DNA of 11,493 nt from a bacterium (GTDB lineage Bacteria; Patescibacteriota; Microgenomatia; Levybacterales; UBA12049), in the NCBI GenBank assembly GCA_021852095.1, contig JAJZOC010000003.1, positions 1 through 11,493 on the forward strand, given 5' to 3'. Each line of letters begins with the position of its first letter. The stretch's first letter is position 1. The position numbers and the translations under genes were made by a program. Below, piece by piece: positions 5,603 to 11,493 of this stretch. The notes beneath the pieces were generated by a model that saw nothing but the letters and a program-made list of their open reading frames with translations, made no database searches and was not told the DNA's origin.

Positions 5603-6939
5603 CCATCACTTCCTGTAGTCTCTCGCATGTCTCTTCTGATATTTTGTATTATGCGTTGTTGTTGTTTGGCAAAATCTATTTTAAAGAAATCGTTTGGAAA
5701 TAAAAGATCCGCAACACCGGTTTCTATTACACGTTTTACTTCATATTCATCATGTGATACACCATCTCTGTATAAATATTCAACATATGTTTCATTGGTA
5801 TGAAGCACCAACTCAATCCGCATACCACCGACTCTTAAAAAACACTGGAATTGGCGAAGTTGGGGCGAACTATAGGGTCCATCAGTTTCATGTGGAGTAT
5901 CTGCTAATTTATTCTTGATATCTTCAAGTATACAAAGAGAGCCGGACTCTGCTATTTTGTCCTGTAAATGTCTAAGAAATAGATTTACATCGTGTTCGTT
6001 ATCAACAACCACAATTAATCCCACTGCATCTTCAACTGCAATCTCTGGGTTCTCATGTCCTTTTCTTAAGAGTTTTAAAGCTTGGAGATGCGGATCTTTT
6101 TGTTCTCTTAACATGACATATGCAGGAATCTCCCTTTTGCCAACCTGAAAACTTCTGCGTTGTACAGGGGTACGTTTTATAATTTGCTTATCATTTTCTG
6201 TTTCTAAGTAGATATCTTCTCCATTCTTGGCGACTTTTACAGAGACACATGACATGTCATCTATGTTATGAACGCTTAATAAAGTTGATCCGCGGGTTTC
6301 TGCTTTTTTCCCGCTACTCCATACATACGTATTTAGGGTTTCAAGAAAGCCGTTAAATTTATCCGAACTTCGTGTTTCTCGTTTTCTTTGGTCAATTGAG
6401 GCAAAAAGTTTCATTAGATATAGTTTCCTTGCAGCTTCAAATCTGGCTTTTGGAGACCATGTTGTGTCAAAAACTATTAGCAATAGATCAACAGGATTAT
6501 CGATTGCTTTTACCTCATTTGCCATTTCTAGTCTGTTTCTGACAGAACGTAAAACACCGGATCTTTCTGCGAGAGAACTTATCACCCCGTCTGCCATATC
6601 CGCAAAAGATTTTATTTTTGTTTCAATCTCCCGTTCTGTTCCTTCAATTCCGTAAGTTTTTCCTAAACGGACATGAGCTATTCTAGACGCTTCATTCCGT
6701 TTATTTTCTTGAGTAATTAATGCAGGAATTTCATAAGCGCTTTTTACGCCCAGGAGCGCATACGCCTGACCCATAAAAGCCCTAAATTCGGTTTTGCTTT
6801 GTTGATTAAAAGTTTTTAGCCATTGCGTTTTTTGACTTGGGTCGTCATCGATAAGAGCCATTTGTCTTATGGAAAAAATCCCGTCTTGATGAAGGGCATG
6901 AAAATTCCTGGTTGGATTTGTTTCTATAATTGATCTCAT
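5599..6939 (-). CDS. Orphan 446-aa protein, possible degenerate RelA/SpoT-like C-terminal fold
   Basis: I do not recognise this protein as a whole. It is soluble, has no signal peptide or membrane segment, and seems to have a helical N-terminal half (to about residue 200) and an alpha/beta C-terminal half. Residues about 272-390 have the order of elements of a RelA/SpoT synthetase domain: a strand with an R..K start (YVMLREQK), a helix with KLLRKG, VEDAVGLIVVVDN, a helix, then a polar strand and GGMRIELVLHT in the place of the EVQIRT motif. The Arg of the usual GxR and the Tyr/His of the GYRSxH loop are missing, so (p)ppGpp synthesis is unlikely. The match is by eye and remote. Its stop overlaps recJ's by 4 nt. 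A 142-nt leader with a terminator-like hairpin precedes the ATG; a GGGAG lies 15 nt upstream, too far for a normal Shine-Dalgarno. Confidence 0.75.
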   Translation of the reverse strand: MRSIIETNPTRNFHALHQDGIFSIRQMALIDDDPSQKTQWLKTFNQQSKTEFRAFMGQAYALLGVKSAYEIPALITQENKRNEASRIAHVRLGKTYGIEGTEREIETKIKSFADMADGVISSLAERSGVLRSVRNRLEMANEVKAIDNPVDLLLIVFDTTWSPKARFEAARKLYLMKLFASIDQRKRETRSSDKFNGFLETLNTYVWSSGKKAETRGSTLLSVHNIDDMSCVSVKVAKNGEDIYLETENDKQIIKRTPVQRRSFQVGKREIPAYVMLREQKDPHLQALKLLRKGHENPEIAVEDAVGLIVVVDNEHDVNLFLRHLQDKIAESGSLCILEDIKNKLADTPHETDGPYSSPQLRQFQCFLRVGGMRIELVLHTNETYVEYLYRDGVSHDEYEVKRVIETGVADLLFPNDFFKIDFAKQQQRIIQNIRRDMRETTGSDG

Positions 6940-6947
6940 ATAACAAT

Positions 6948-6989
6948 AAAAAATCTCCCTTGATTATTATTTCTTTTTTGGGAGATTTT
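6948..6989 (-). promoter_or_regulatory. Terminator-like hairpin just before the 446-aa gene start
   Basis: A perfect 10-bp stem, AAAATCTCCC (6950-6959) with GGGAGATTTT (6980-6989), encloses a 20-nt loop. Read on the minus strand the 3' arm runs straight into a T tract, as in an intrinsic terminator, and ends about 9 nt before the ATG. It also buries GGGAG. It could act as a transcription attenuator or block translation. Confidence 0.55.
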
Positions 6990-7014
6990 GTCTTTACCTT
7001 ATATCAGAACACCC

Positions 7015-7031
7015 CCTCTTACATAAAGAGG
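7015..7031 (-). other. Upstream leader hairpin
   Basis: CCTCTT (7015-7020) pairs with AAGAGG (7026-7031) around a 5-nt loop, within the same leader. The adjacent G-run on the minus strand could compete for the C-rich arm of the downstream hairpin; this pairing is speculative. Confidence 0.35.
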
Positions 7032-7087
7032 AAGATATTCTTATAAATAAATTTTGCAAAAGATAAATCCATAAGCAACAGCCATAT

Positions 7088-7115
7088 TTTATATCTTATA
7101 AGCCTTTCTTGTCAA
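7088..7115 (-). promoter_or_regulatory. Sigma-70 promoter for the 446-aa gene
   Basis: On the minus strand a consensus TTGACA (7110-7115) is followed after 16 bp by TATAAA (7088-7093). Transcription would start near 7081, giving a leader of about 142 nt. The -35 lies within a 14-bp sequence (TTCTTGTCAAGCGG on the plus strand, 7106-7119) that recurs at 7647-7660. Confidence 0.7.
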
Positions 7116-7158
7116 GCGGGTTTGGCGGATTATTACACGACAATCGTTTTGGGGTCTC

Positions 7159-7530
7159 TTATGTTGTCAAGTAATTATCTAGTCCTATTTCTTCTCCTGC
7201 CTTCTTCATTTTTCTAAGTGCCCTGGCTTTTATAGTGGATATTCCTTGTTTTGTTCTTTTTATTTCTTCTCCTATTTTTATTGTACTTTCTTCACCTACG
7301 AATATTTTATAAATAACAGTTTTTTCTATGGGTGTTAATGTTCCTGCCGCTTTGACCAAATCTTCTATTAAGAGATTATTAATAACTGTCTGTTCCGTAT
7401 TGGACGTGTGGTCTACGAGTTGTTCCTGTACGGTAGGTTCGTTATCCAAGCTTGCTGGTTTTGTTATAAGAGGCAAAACGTCTTCCATTCTTAATCCTTC
7501 TCCGACAAATATTCTTTCAATGTTTGCCAT
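7159..7530 (-). CDS. Small protein with sigma-70 region-4-like helix-turn-helix
   Basis: A 123-aa product. Residues about 65-112 read like sigma-70 region 4, the part that contacts the -35 element: LTPIEKTVIYKIF for the first helices, then IGEEIKRTKQGISTIKARALRKMKK, parallel to the family's LSxxIGxxLGxSRERVRQIExxALRKLR. The N-terminal 60 residues (IERIFVGEGLRMEDVLPLITKP) show nothing like sigma region 2, so it cannot bind a -10 element as a normal sigma factor does. It may be a DNA-binding regulator, an anti-sigma-like decoy, or a worn-down sigma factor. A promoter lies about 90 nt upstream, and its leader contains a 9-bp inverted repeat (7544-7552 with 7599-7607). No Shine-Dalgarno is visible. 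The same strand and a shared -35 sequence link it with the 446-aa gene. Confidence 0.75.
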   Translation of the reverse strand: MANIERIFVGEGLRMEDVLPLITKPASLDNEPTVQEQLVDHTSNTEQTVINNLLIEDLVKAAGTLTPIEKTVIYKIFVGEESTIKIGEEIKRTKQGISTIKARALRKMKKAGEEIGLDNYLTT

Positions 7531-7627
7531 ATAAAGTACTTTTAACAGATTAAATACAGTTTCGGTGTTGTTGCTAAGTTTAAGTTATTGTTGGGTTGTA
7601 ATCTGTTTCTGTTAATTATTAAAATGT

Positions 7628-7656
7628 ATTTTAATGCCGATAGAGCTTCTTGTCAA
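7628..7656 (-). promoter_or_regulatory. Promoter of the sigma-like gene
   Basis: Minus strand: TTGACA at 7651-7656, a 17-bp spacer, then TAAAAT at 7628-7633. Transcription would start near 7621. The -35 overlaps, base for base but one, the -35 of the plus-strand aspS promoter. Confidence 0.75.
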
Positions 7657-7678
7657 GCGGAGCTATTTTGTTTAAAAT
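7650..7678 (+). promoter_or_regulatory. Promoter of aspS
   Basis: Plus strand: TTGTCA at 7650-7655, a 17-bp spacer, then TAAAAT at 7673-7678. The start would be near 7685, about 11 nt before the ATG, leaving no room for a Shine-Dalgarno. Confidence 0.7.
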
Positions 7679-7695
7679 AGAAACACCTAATTATT

Positions 7696-9081
7696 ATGGA
7701 TAACAAACAAGAAAGAACTCTTGCGAAAGACGCGCCTTCTTTAACCAATAAAGAAATTTTATTAAAAGGCTGGGTTAAGACGCGGCGGGATCATGGAAAG
7801 CTGATCTTTTTGGATTTGTGGGATAGGTCAGGGCTTATCCAGATGGTAGTCAATGCCAAAGTTTCCCTCGAAGCCTACGAAACCGCAAGGCAGTTGAGAC
7901 CGGAGTTTGTAATAGAGGTTTTGGGAAAGGTTAACAAAAGACCAGAAAACGCTGTTAATAAAAATTTACCAACTGGGGAAGTAGAAGTGGAGGTTTTAAA
8001 GATTAATGTATTGGCAAAAGCGCAAACCCTGCCTTTTGACATGGGGCAGGAAACTTTAGATCTCGAACTCCCGACTCTTCTGGATTACCGTTCTTTGACC
8101 TTAAGACATCCCAAGATTAAAGAAATATTTAGAGTACAGGAAGTAATTATTGATGCTTTTAGAGATGCTTTAAGAGAAAAAGATTTTACCGAGTTTCAAG
8201 CTCCGGTGATTATTCCTCAAACAGCCGAAGGCGGAGCTGAAATTTTTGCAGTCAACTATTTTGGACAAAAAGCCTATCTTGCGCAAAGTCCTCAATTCTA
8301 TAAACAAATTATGGTTGGTGTATACGAGCGGGTTTTTACCGTTAATAAAACCTTGAGAGCAGAGCCTTCAGTTACGACCCGTCATTTAACAGAGGTAACT
8401 ACATTAGATGCCGAGATGGGTTTTATTGATTCCTGGGAGGAAATTATGGACATGGTAGAATATACGATTCAATATGTTTTTGAAAGAGTAAGAAAAGATG
8501 CTTGGCAATCTTTAGAGTCGCATGAGGCGTCTTTGCCAAAGATTTCTAAAAGAATTCCAAGAGTTAAATTGCGAGATGCCCAGGAAATTATTTTTAAAAG
8601 AACAGGCGTTGATCACAGAAAAGAACCCGATCTTATGCCGGAAGATGAGCGGGAAATTACCCGATGGGCAAAGGATGAACACGATAGCGAACTTGTTTTT
8701 GTTACCCATTACCCGGTTAGCAAAAGACCATTTTATACTTACGAGGATCCGAAGGATCCGGGATATACTTTAAGTTTTGATTTAATTGGCAGGGGAACAG
8801 AGTGGTTAACCGGCGGCCAAAGAATCAATGATTTTGAGACTTTAATAGAAAAAGCTAAAGAACGGGGCGTAGATCTAAAAAAGAGCGAACTGTATTTACA
8901 GGCTTTCCGTTTTGGACTGCCTCCCGAAGGCGGATTTTCCTTTGGTTCGGAAAGAATTACTATGCATATTTTGGGTTTATCTAATGTTCGCGAGGCATCG
9001 CTTTTTCCGCGGGATATGGAAAGAATAGATACAAGATTTTCGTTTTTAGATGAAGAAAAAAAACCGGAAAACAAAAAATAA
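7696..9081 (+). CDS. aspS: Aspartyl-tRNA synthetase, archaeal/eukaryotic type
   Basis: It charges tRNA with aspartate. The 461-aa length and motifs fit the archaeal type, not the roughly 590-aa bacterial type, because the GAD insertion domain is absent. An OB-fold anticodon domain spans residues 20-108 (GWVKTRRDHGKLIFLDLWDRSG). The class II core follows: TAEGGAEIFAV at 177-186, AYLAQSPQFYKQIM at 193-206, motif 2 with RAEPSVTTRHLTE at 221-233, DAEMGF at 238-243, and motif 3 with GGFSFGSERI at 412-421 and REASLFPRDMER at 432-443. Where archaeal discriminating enzymes have Trp after GWV, this one has Lys (residue 28), so it may also charge tRNAAsn and rely on GatCAB amidation; that is inference. 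No Shine-Dalgarno. Its last 32 nt overlap the start of the carboxypeptidase gene. Confidence 0.92.
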   Translation: MDNKQERTLAKDAPSLTNKEILLKGWVKTRRDHGKLIFLDLWDRSGLIQMVVNAKVSLEAYETARQLRPEFVIEVLGKVNKRPENAVNKNLPTGEVEVEVLKINVLAKAQTLPFDMGQETLDLELPTLLDYRSLTLRHPKIKEIFRVQEVIIDAFRDALREKDFTEFQAPVIIPQTAEGGAEIFAVNYFGQKAYLAQSPQFYKQIMVGVYERVFTVNKTLRAEPSVTTRHLTEVTTLDAEMGFIDSWEEIMDMVEYTIQYVFERVRKDAWQSLESHEASLPKISKRIPRVKLRDAQEIIFKRTGVDHRKEPDLMPEDEREITRWAKDEHDSELVFVTHYPVSKRPFYTYEDPKDPGYTLSFDLIGRGTEWLTGGQRINDFETLIEKAKERGVDLKKSELYLQAFRFGLPPEGGFSFGSERITMHILGLSNVREASLFPRDMERIDTRFSFLDEEKKPENKK

Positions 9082-9994
9082 AATAATTTCTCCTCTCTTT
9101 TTAATCTTTTTAGTTTTGTTTTTTATTCTTTGCGATGTTTTGTCGGTATCAAAAATAATTGATCAAAAGATAAAACAGGAGTTATCCCTTTCGAATCCTT
9201 TTCCAAACTTTGTTGTTTCCGATTATCCGCTTATTTCGAACTCTTCTTTTAAAAACCTGTCCGTTTCGGCAAGGGCGGTTGTTGTCTTGGACGATTCAAG
9301 CGGTACAGTTTTATATTCTAAAAATGATAATCTTCGTTTTGCCCCTGCTTCTACAACAAAAATAGCAACAGCTCTCGTATCTCTTAATTATTATAAACCA
9401 AATGATATTCTTGATGTAAAAAGAGCCTATGTAGAGGGGTCTAAAGTAGGCTTTGTGCTTGGCGAGAAGGTAACATTTAGAGATATGCTTTATGGAATGC
9501 TTCTTCCGTCCGGAAACGACGCCGCAGATGCGATGGCGGATAACTATAAAGGGTCAGAATCAAGATTTGTTAAGGCAATGAATTTAAAAGTTTCCAAGCT
9601 TCATTTGTATAATACTCATTTTTCCGACCCCGCGGGTCTTGATGACGACGGAGATTATACAACAGCTCTCGATTTAGCCAGACTTGCCTCTTTTGCTATG
9701 AAAAATAAAACATTTGCTAAGGTTGTAGACACAAAATATGCTTTAATATCGGACATATCCGGTACATATATTTATCCGATTGAGAATCTTAATAAACTTT
9801 TGGGAACAGACGGAGTATATGGTGTAAAAACCGGTACAACAGAAGAAGCAAAGCAGGTTTTGGTTTTAGCAAAAGACTATAACGGACATAGAGTTATAAT
9901 AGTGATTATGGGAAGTAAAGATAGATTTAAGGATGCTGGCAACATACTCTCCCATCTTGACGGGAACATTACTTATTTATCCATTCGTCCTTGA
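9050..9994 (+). CDS. D-alanyl-D-alanine carboxypeptidase, S11 family
   Basis: A penicillin-binding-protein-type serine hydrolase that trims the terminal D-Ala from peptidoglycan stem peptides outside the membrane. The 314-aa product has all three active-site motifs: SxxK as STTK at residues 101-104, SGN at 154-156 and KTGT at 260-263. A basic N terminus (MKKKNRKTKNK) and one hydrophobic segment at about 13-34 form a signal anchor; no lipobox or clear cleavage site is seen. The C-terminal PBP5 beta domain is missing, so only the catalytic domain is present. The start overlaps aspS by 32 nt in the +1 frame; no Shine-Dalgarno is seen, so reinitiation after aspS is likely. The basic residues before the anchor support this start. 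Its 3' end overlaps the convergent gene by 26 nt. Confidence 0.92.
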   Translation: MKKKNRKTKNKIISPLFLIFLVLFFILCDVLSVSKIIDQKIKQELSLSNPFPNFVVSDYPLISNSSFKNLSVSARAVVVLDDSSGTVLYSKNDNLRFAPASTTKIATALVSLNYYKPNDILDVKRAYVEGSKVGFVLGEKVTFRDMLYGMLLPSGNDAADAMADNYKGSESRFVKAMNLKVSKLHLYNTHFSDPAGLDDDGDYTTALDLARLASFAMKNKTFAKVVDTKYALISDISGTYIYPIENLNKLLGTDGVYGVKTGTTEEAKQVLVLAKDYNGHRVIIVIMGSKDRFKDAGNILSHLDGNITYLSIRP

Positions 9995-11030
9995 CCGCTG
10001 ATACGTATGCGAAAAAGCCGTTATCTCCCTTAAAAACAATGATCGGCATAAGATAATCCTGGGTGGTATCCGACATATAATATGCCAGAAAAATATTTTT
10101 TATAGATACCGCAGTACCTTTTCCATAGTAAGATGCTATATAACCTCTTCCCTGTTTTAAATCCGAAAAGGCCGCCGCCGCACTCGCTATCGGGTATGTG
10201 GCAGACATGTTTTGGTTTATTTCCTGATGGAAAAAATGCGCCTCTACTACTTGAGGTTGATTGTCTCCGGAACCTACCAAATCATTCATGGTTGAATACG
10301 GCGGATGAGGATAGTAGATTGGGAGAGAATTTACATCTTTCTGGAAAAAATCAACCCGTATTATCTGCGCTTCTGAAAGGCTCGAAGCAGGTTTTAAACC
10401 AAAATTTGTAATAGAAAATAAAAATGTTTGCGTTTTGTTCATATCTATATCGGATGGAAATAAGGAAAGGCTTTGTAAAAAATTTTGAGACGTTATAACC
10501 GCGTCGTTTTCGTTTCCAAGATTCTGGGCAGAAAAAACCGCACTGCCGGAGGATAGGAAATCGGACAATAATGTAAAGTTATGGGTTATTATATTAATGG
10601 TTATATTTTTATAAGGAGGAGTGGGGCTAGACCAACGGTAGAGGGTATCGGACAGCGCTATGGGGTTTTGCGTAAAACCTGCTTGTGAAACCATTGCTGT
10701 TGTATTTTGTAAAGAAGAAAGGCTAGATTTCGCAGGAGTCATTTTAAAAACAGTGGCTCTGTCGGGAAAGACCGGCAGAGTGCCCGATAGGGTGTTTATG
10801 GTATATGTCAGCGTTTTATAGGCGGCGTTTTTTCCAAAATTAATAGGCGGTAGTTTTCCAAACGAAACAGTTGGAGGTTGAGGAGGCGTTGGAAAGAAAT
10901 GTTCTTTTAAAGATATGCCTATGTTAATTAATATTAATAGCAGAATTATCGAAACTATTAAGATGGAACCCCACTTAAGAATTGTTTTTGTTTCATCCGT
11001 TGCCTTGTGCAGAGTCAGCATATCAGTCAT
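9969..11030 (-). CDS. Membrane-anchored extracytoplasmic protein with YycH/YycI-like C terminus
   Basis: A 353-aa protein with a short cytoplasmic N terminus, one membrane helix at about 19-40, a Pro-rich linker (FFPTPPQPPTVSFG) and a large outer domain. The N-terminal outer part has strand-rich, Ser/Thr-rich sequence that I do not recognise. The last 80 residues (YPIASAAAAFSDLKQGRGYIA, then FLAYYMSDTTQDYLMPIIVFKG and FFAYVSAV) follow the pattern of YycH/YycI or PepSY-related domains: YPIxSxxxAxxxLxxG, then xxYYxxxxxQxYLxPxWxFxxxxxxYVxAV. In Firmicutes YycH and YycI restrain the WalK sensor kinase; here no kinase is in view, so the role is unknown. The ATG at 11028-11030 follows TTAGG closely; a second ATG three codons on would have better spacing. 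The start touches the edge of the repeat-bounded region to its right. Confidence 0.75.
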   Translation of the reverse strand: MTDMLTLHKATDETKTILKWGSILIVSIILLLILINIGISLKEHFFPTPPQPPTVSFGKLPPINFGKNAAYKTLTYTINTLSGTLPVFPDRATVFKMTPAKSSLSSLQNTTAMVSQAGFTQNPIALSDTLYRWSSPTPPYKNITINIITHNFTLLSDFLSSGSAVFSAQNLGNENDAVITSQNFLQSLSLFPSDIDMNKTQTFLFSITNFGLKPASSLSEAQIIRVDFFQKDVNSLPIYYPHPPYSTMNDLVGSGDNQPQVVEAHFFHQEINQNMSATYPIASAAAAFSDLKQGRGYIASYYGKGTAVSIKNIFLAYYMSDTTQDYLMPIIVFKGDNGFFAYVSAVKDEWINK

Positions 11031-11214
11031 ACCTAATCGAAAAAGTAGAGCGAAATAAAGACTAGCTTTTTCTTTGCGAATCGTCCTGATGATCTTTCTC
11101 TCTTACTTCCCGAAACAGTTTTCTTTCTTATTCCCGCATTATTGTAGCAAATTCATTGTCGGAATGGAAATAGGTAATCTTATCTAAGTTTTTAAAAGTT
11201 TGCCCTGTTTTTAA

Positions 11215-11255
11215 TGACATCCTCTCCGCCTCAAGCGGCGGGGATTAGCTAGTTC
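11215..11255 (+). mobile_element. IS200/IS605-like terminal hairpin
   Basis: TGACATCC precedes an 8-bp stem, TCTCCGCC (11223-11230) with GGCGGGGA (11237-11244), loop TCAAGC, followed by TTAGCTAGTTC. The order TGACATCC, GC-rich hairpin, GGGGATT, TAGTT resembles ends of IS605/TnpB elements as I know them from many genomes. No tnpA or tnpB is in the window, so this would be a solo end. Confidence 0.4.
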
Positions 11256-11284
11256 AAAATCCTTTAATTGTGCAGTCTGGTAAT

Positions 11285-11348
11285 ACGCGAATCGTCCATA
11301 TTAATTAACATAAGTCATCAATTAAACATGGCGGTTCGCGTCTGTTTT
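11285..11348 (+). terminator. Long hairpin followed by T-run
   Basis: ACGCGAA-TCGTCCAT (11285-11299) pairs with ATGGCGGTTCGCGT (11328-11341): 14 pairs with one G-U and one bulged base, around a 28-nt loop. CTGTTTTT follows on the plus strand, as at an intrinsic terminator. It could end a small RNA from this region or be an internal structure of the candidate element. Confidence 0.4.
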
Positions 11349-11433
11349 TAAAATACCTGTTGTCTCTTAGTCTCTTTTTCGATTAGGTAGAACCCTAATT
11401 TCAGTCTATTTATTGATTAAGTAAGATTTATTA

Positions 11434-11462
11434 TTGCTTATACTTTTTGAAGATGATACACT
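11434..11462 (+). promoter_or_regulatory. Possible promoter for the histidine-phosphatase gene
   Basis: TTGCTT (11434-11439), a 17-bp spacer and TACACT (11457-11462) with a TG one base upstream place the start at about 11469, the A of the ATG, so the message would be leaderless. A TATACT at 11439-11444 is an alternative -10. Confidence 0.4.
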
Positions 11463-11468
11463 CGTAAC

Positions 11469-11493
11469 ATGAAGATCTATCTTATTAGACATG
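11469..11493 (+). CDS. Histidine phosphatase family protein, first eight codons
   Basis: The ATG at 11469 opens MKIYLIRH, then runs off the right edge. This is the typical start of the phosphoglycerate-mutase/histidine-phosphatase superfamily, in which LIRHGE carries the catalytic histidine that becomes phosphorylated. With only eight residues the substrate cannot be guessed, and the call rests on that motif and on a plausible promoter just upstream. Confidence 0.65.

Larger units (their letters stand above)
11030..11389. mobile_element. Candidate MITE with TA-flanked inverted repeats
   Basis: TACCTAATCGAAAAAG at 11030-11045 is the exact reverse complement of CTTTTTCGATTAGGTA at 11374-11389. 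A perfect 16-bp pair within 360 bp is unlikely by chance. The outermost bases are TA at both ends, the target duplication expected for IS630/Tc1-mariner-type insertion. No transposase is present. The left end touches the start codon of the 353-aa gene. Confidence 0.5.
11031..11468. other. Gene-free region, probably mobile-element-derived
   Basis: No convincing ORF or tRNA is seen in this 438-bp stretch. It holds a pair of 16-bp inverted repeats near its ends, a GC-rich hairpin that looks like an IS200/IS605 end, a long second hairpin followed by a T-run, and an 11-bp direct repeat (GCGAATCGTCC at 11076-11086 and 11287-11297). The final part contains a possible promoter for the next gene. Parts could be a small RNA. 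Confidence 0.6.

Noticed and set aside
7544..7607. 9-bp inverted repeat in the sigma-like gene leader as a riboswitch
   Set aside because: A 9-bp stem closing a 46-nt loop in AT-rich DNA could be chance, and no further internal pairing is obvious.
11237..11265. tRNA-like segment with GGGATTAGC and TTCAAAATCC
   Set aside because: The T-loop is not seven bases long, and no acceptor stem, D-arm or anticodon arm can be formed around it.
1..11493. Alternative genetic code with UGA read as Gly, as in Gracilibacteria and SR1
   Set aside because: The ABC ATPase and the carboxypeptidase end at TGA at positions fitting their families, and no conserved gene has an internal TGA.

Overview
The window reads as AT-rich bacterial chromosome, most likely from a Candidate Phyla Radiation (Patescibacteria) genome, perhaps of the Microgenomates group. 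This is inference from four things: the aspartyl-tRNA synthetase is of the archaeal type; genes are packed with overlapping ends; first genes of transcripts mostly lack Shine-Dalgarno sites; and short repeats have invaded coding regions. TAA, TAG and TGA all act as stops, so the standard bacterial code applies.

Layout. At the left end (1-1852, minus) an operon encodes an ABC-2 exporter ATPase, its permease (4-nt ATGA overlap) and the start of a GatB/YqeY-domain protein. Next is a small unrecognised ORF with its own extended -10 promoter (2120-2374, plus). It converges on a tRNA CCA-adding enzyme (2371-3791, minus) that is split by a -1 frameshift at a dnaX-type A-AAA-AAG heptamer. The CCA gene diverges from recJ (3812-5602, plus) with only 20 bp between start codons. 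recJ converges on a 446-aa orphan protein (5599-6939, minus), behind which lies a small protein with a sigma-70 region-4-like helix-turn-helix (7159-7530, minus). That gene diverges from aspS (7696-9081, plus) through a promoter pair sharing one palindromic -35. aspS overlaps a D-alanyl-D-alanine carboxypeptidase gene (9050-9994, plus), which converges on a membrane-anchored protein with a YycH/YycI-like C terminus (9969-11030, minus). The right end is a gene-free stretch (11031-11468) bounded by 16-bp inverted repeats with TA at both outer ends, followed by the first eight codons of a histidine-phosphatase gene.

How the genes work together. Most are housekeeping functions: tRNA maturation (cca), tRNA charging (aspS, with yqeY from a family linked to tRNA-dependent amidation), single-strand DNA degradation in repair (recJ), wall remodelling (carboxypeptidase) and export (ABC). 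The less ordinary part is 5599-7695: an orphan protein and a sigma-like protein, each preceded by the same 14-bp -35 sequence, the first with a 142-nt leader that ends in a terminator-like hairpin.

The strongest oddities are the frameshift site in cca; nested palindromes and heptanucleotide arrays inserted in frame in cca and recJ; the back-to-back promoters at 7628-7678; the leader at 6940-7081; and the MITE-like, transposon-end-like region at 11030-11389. No database search or folding program was used.
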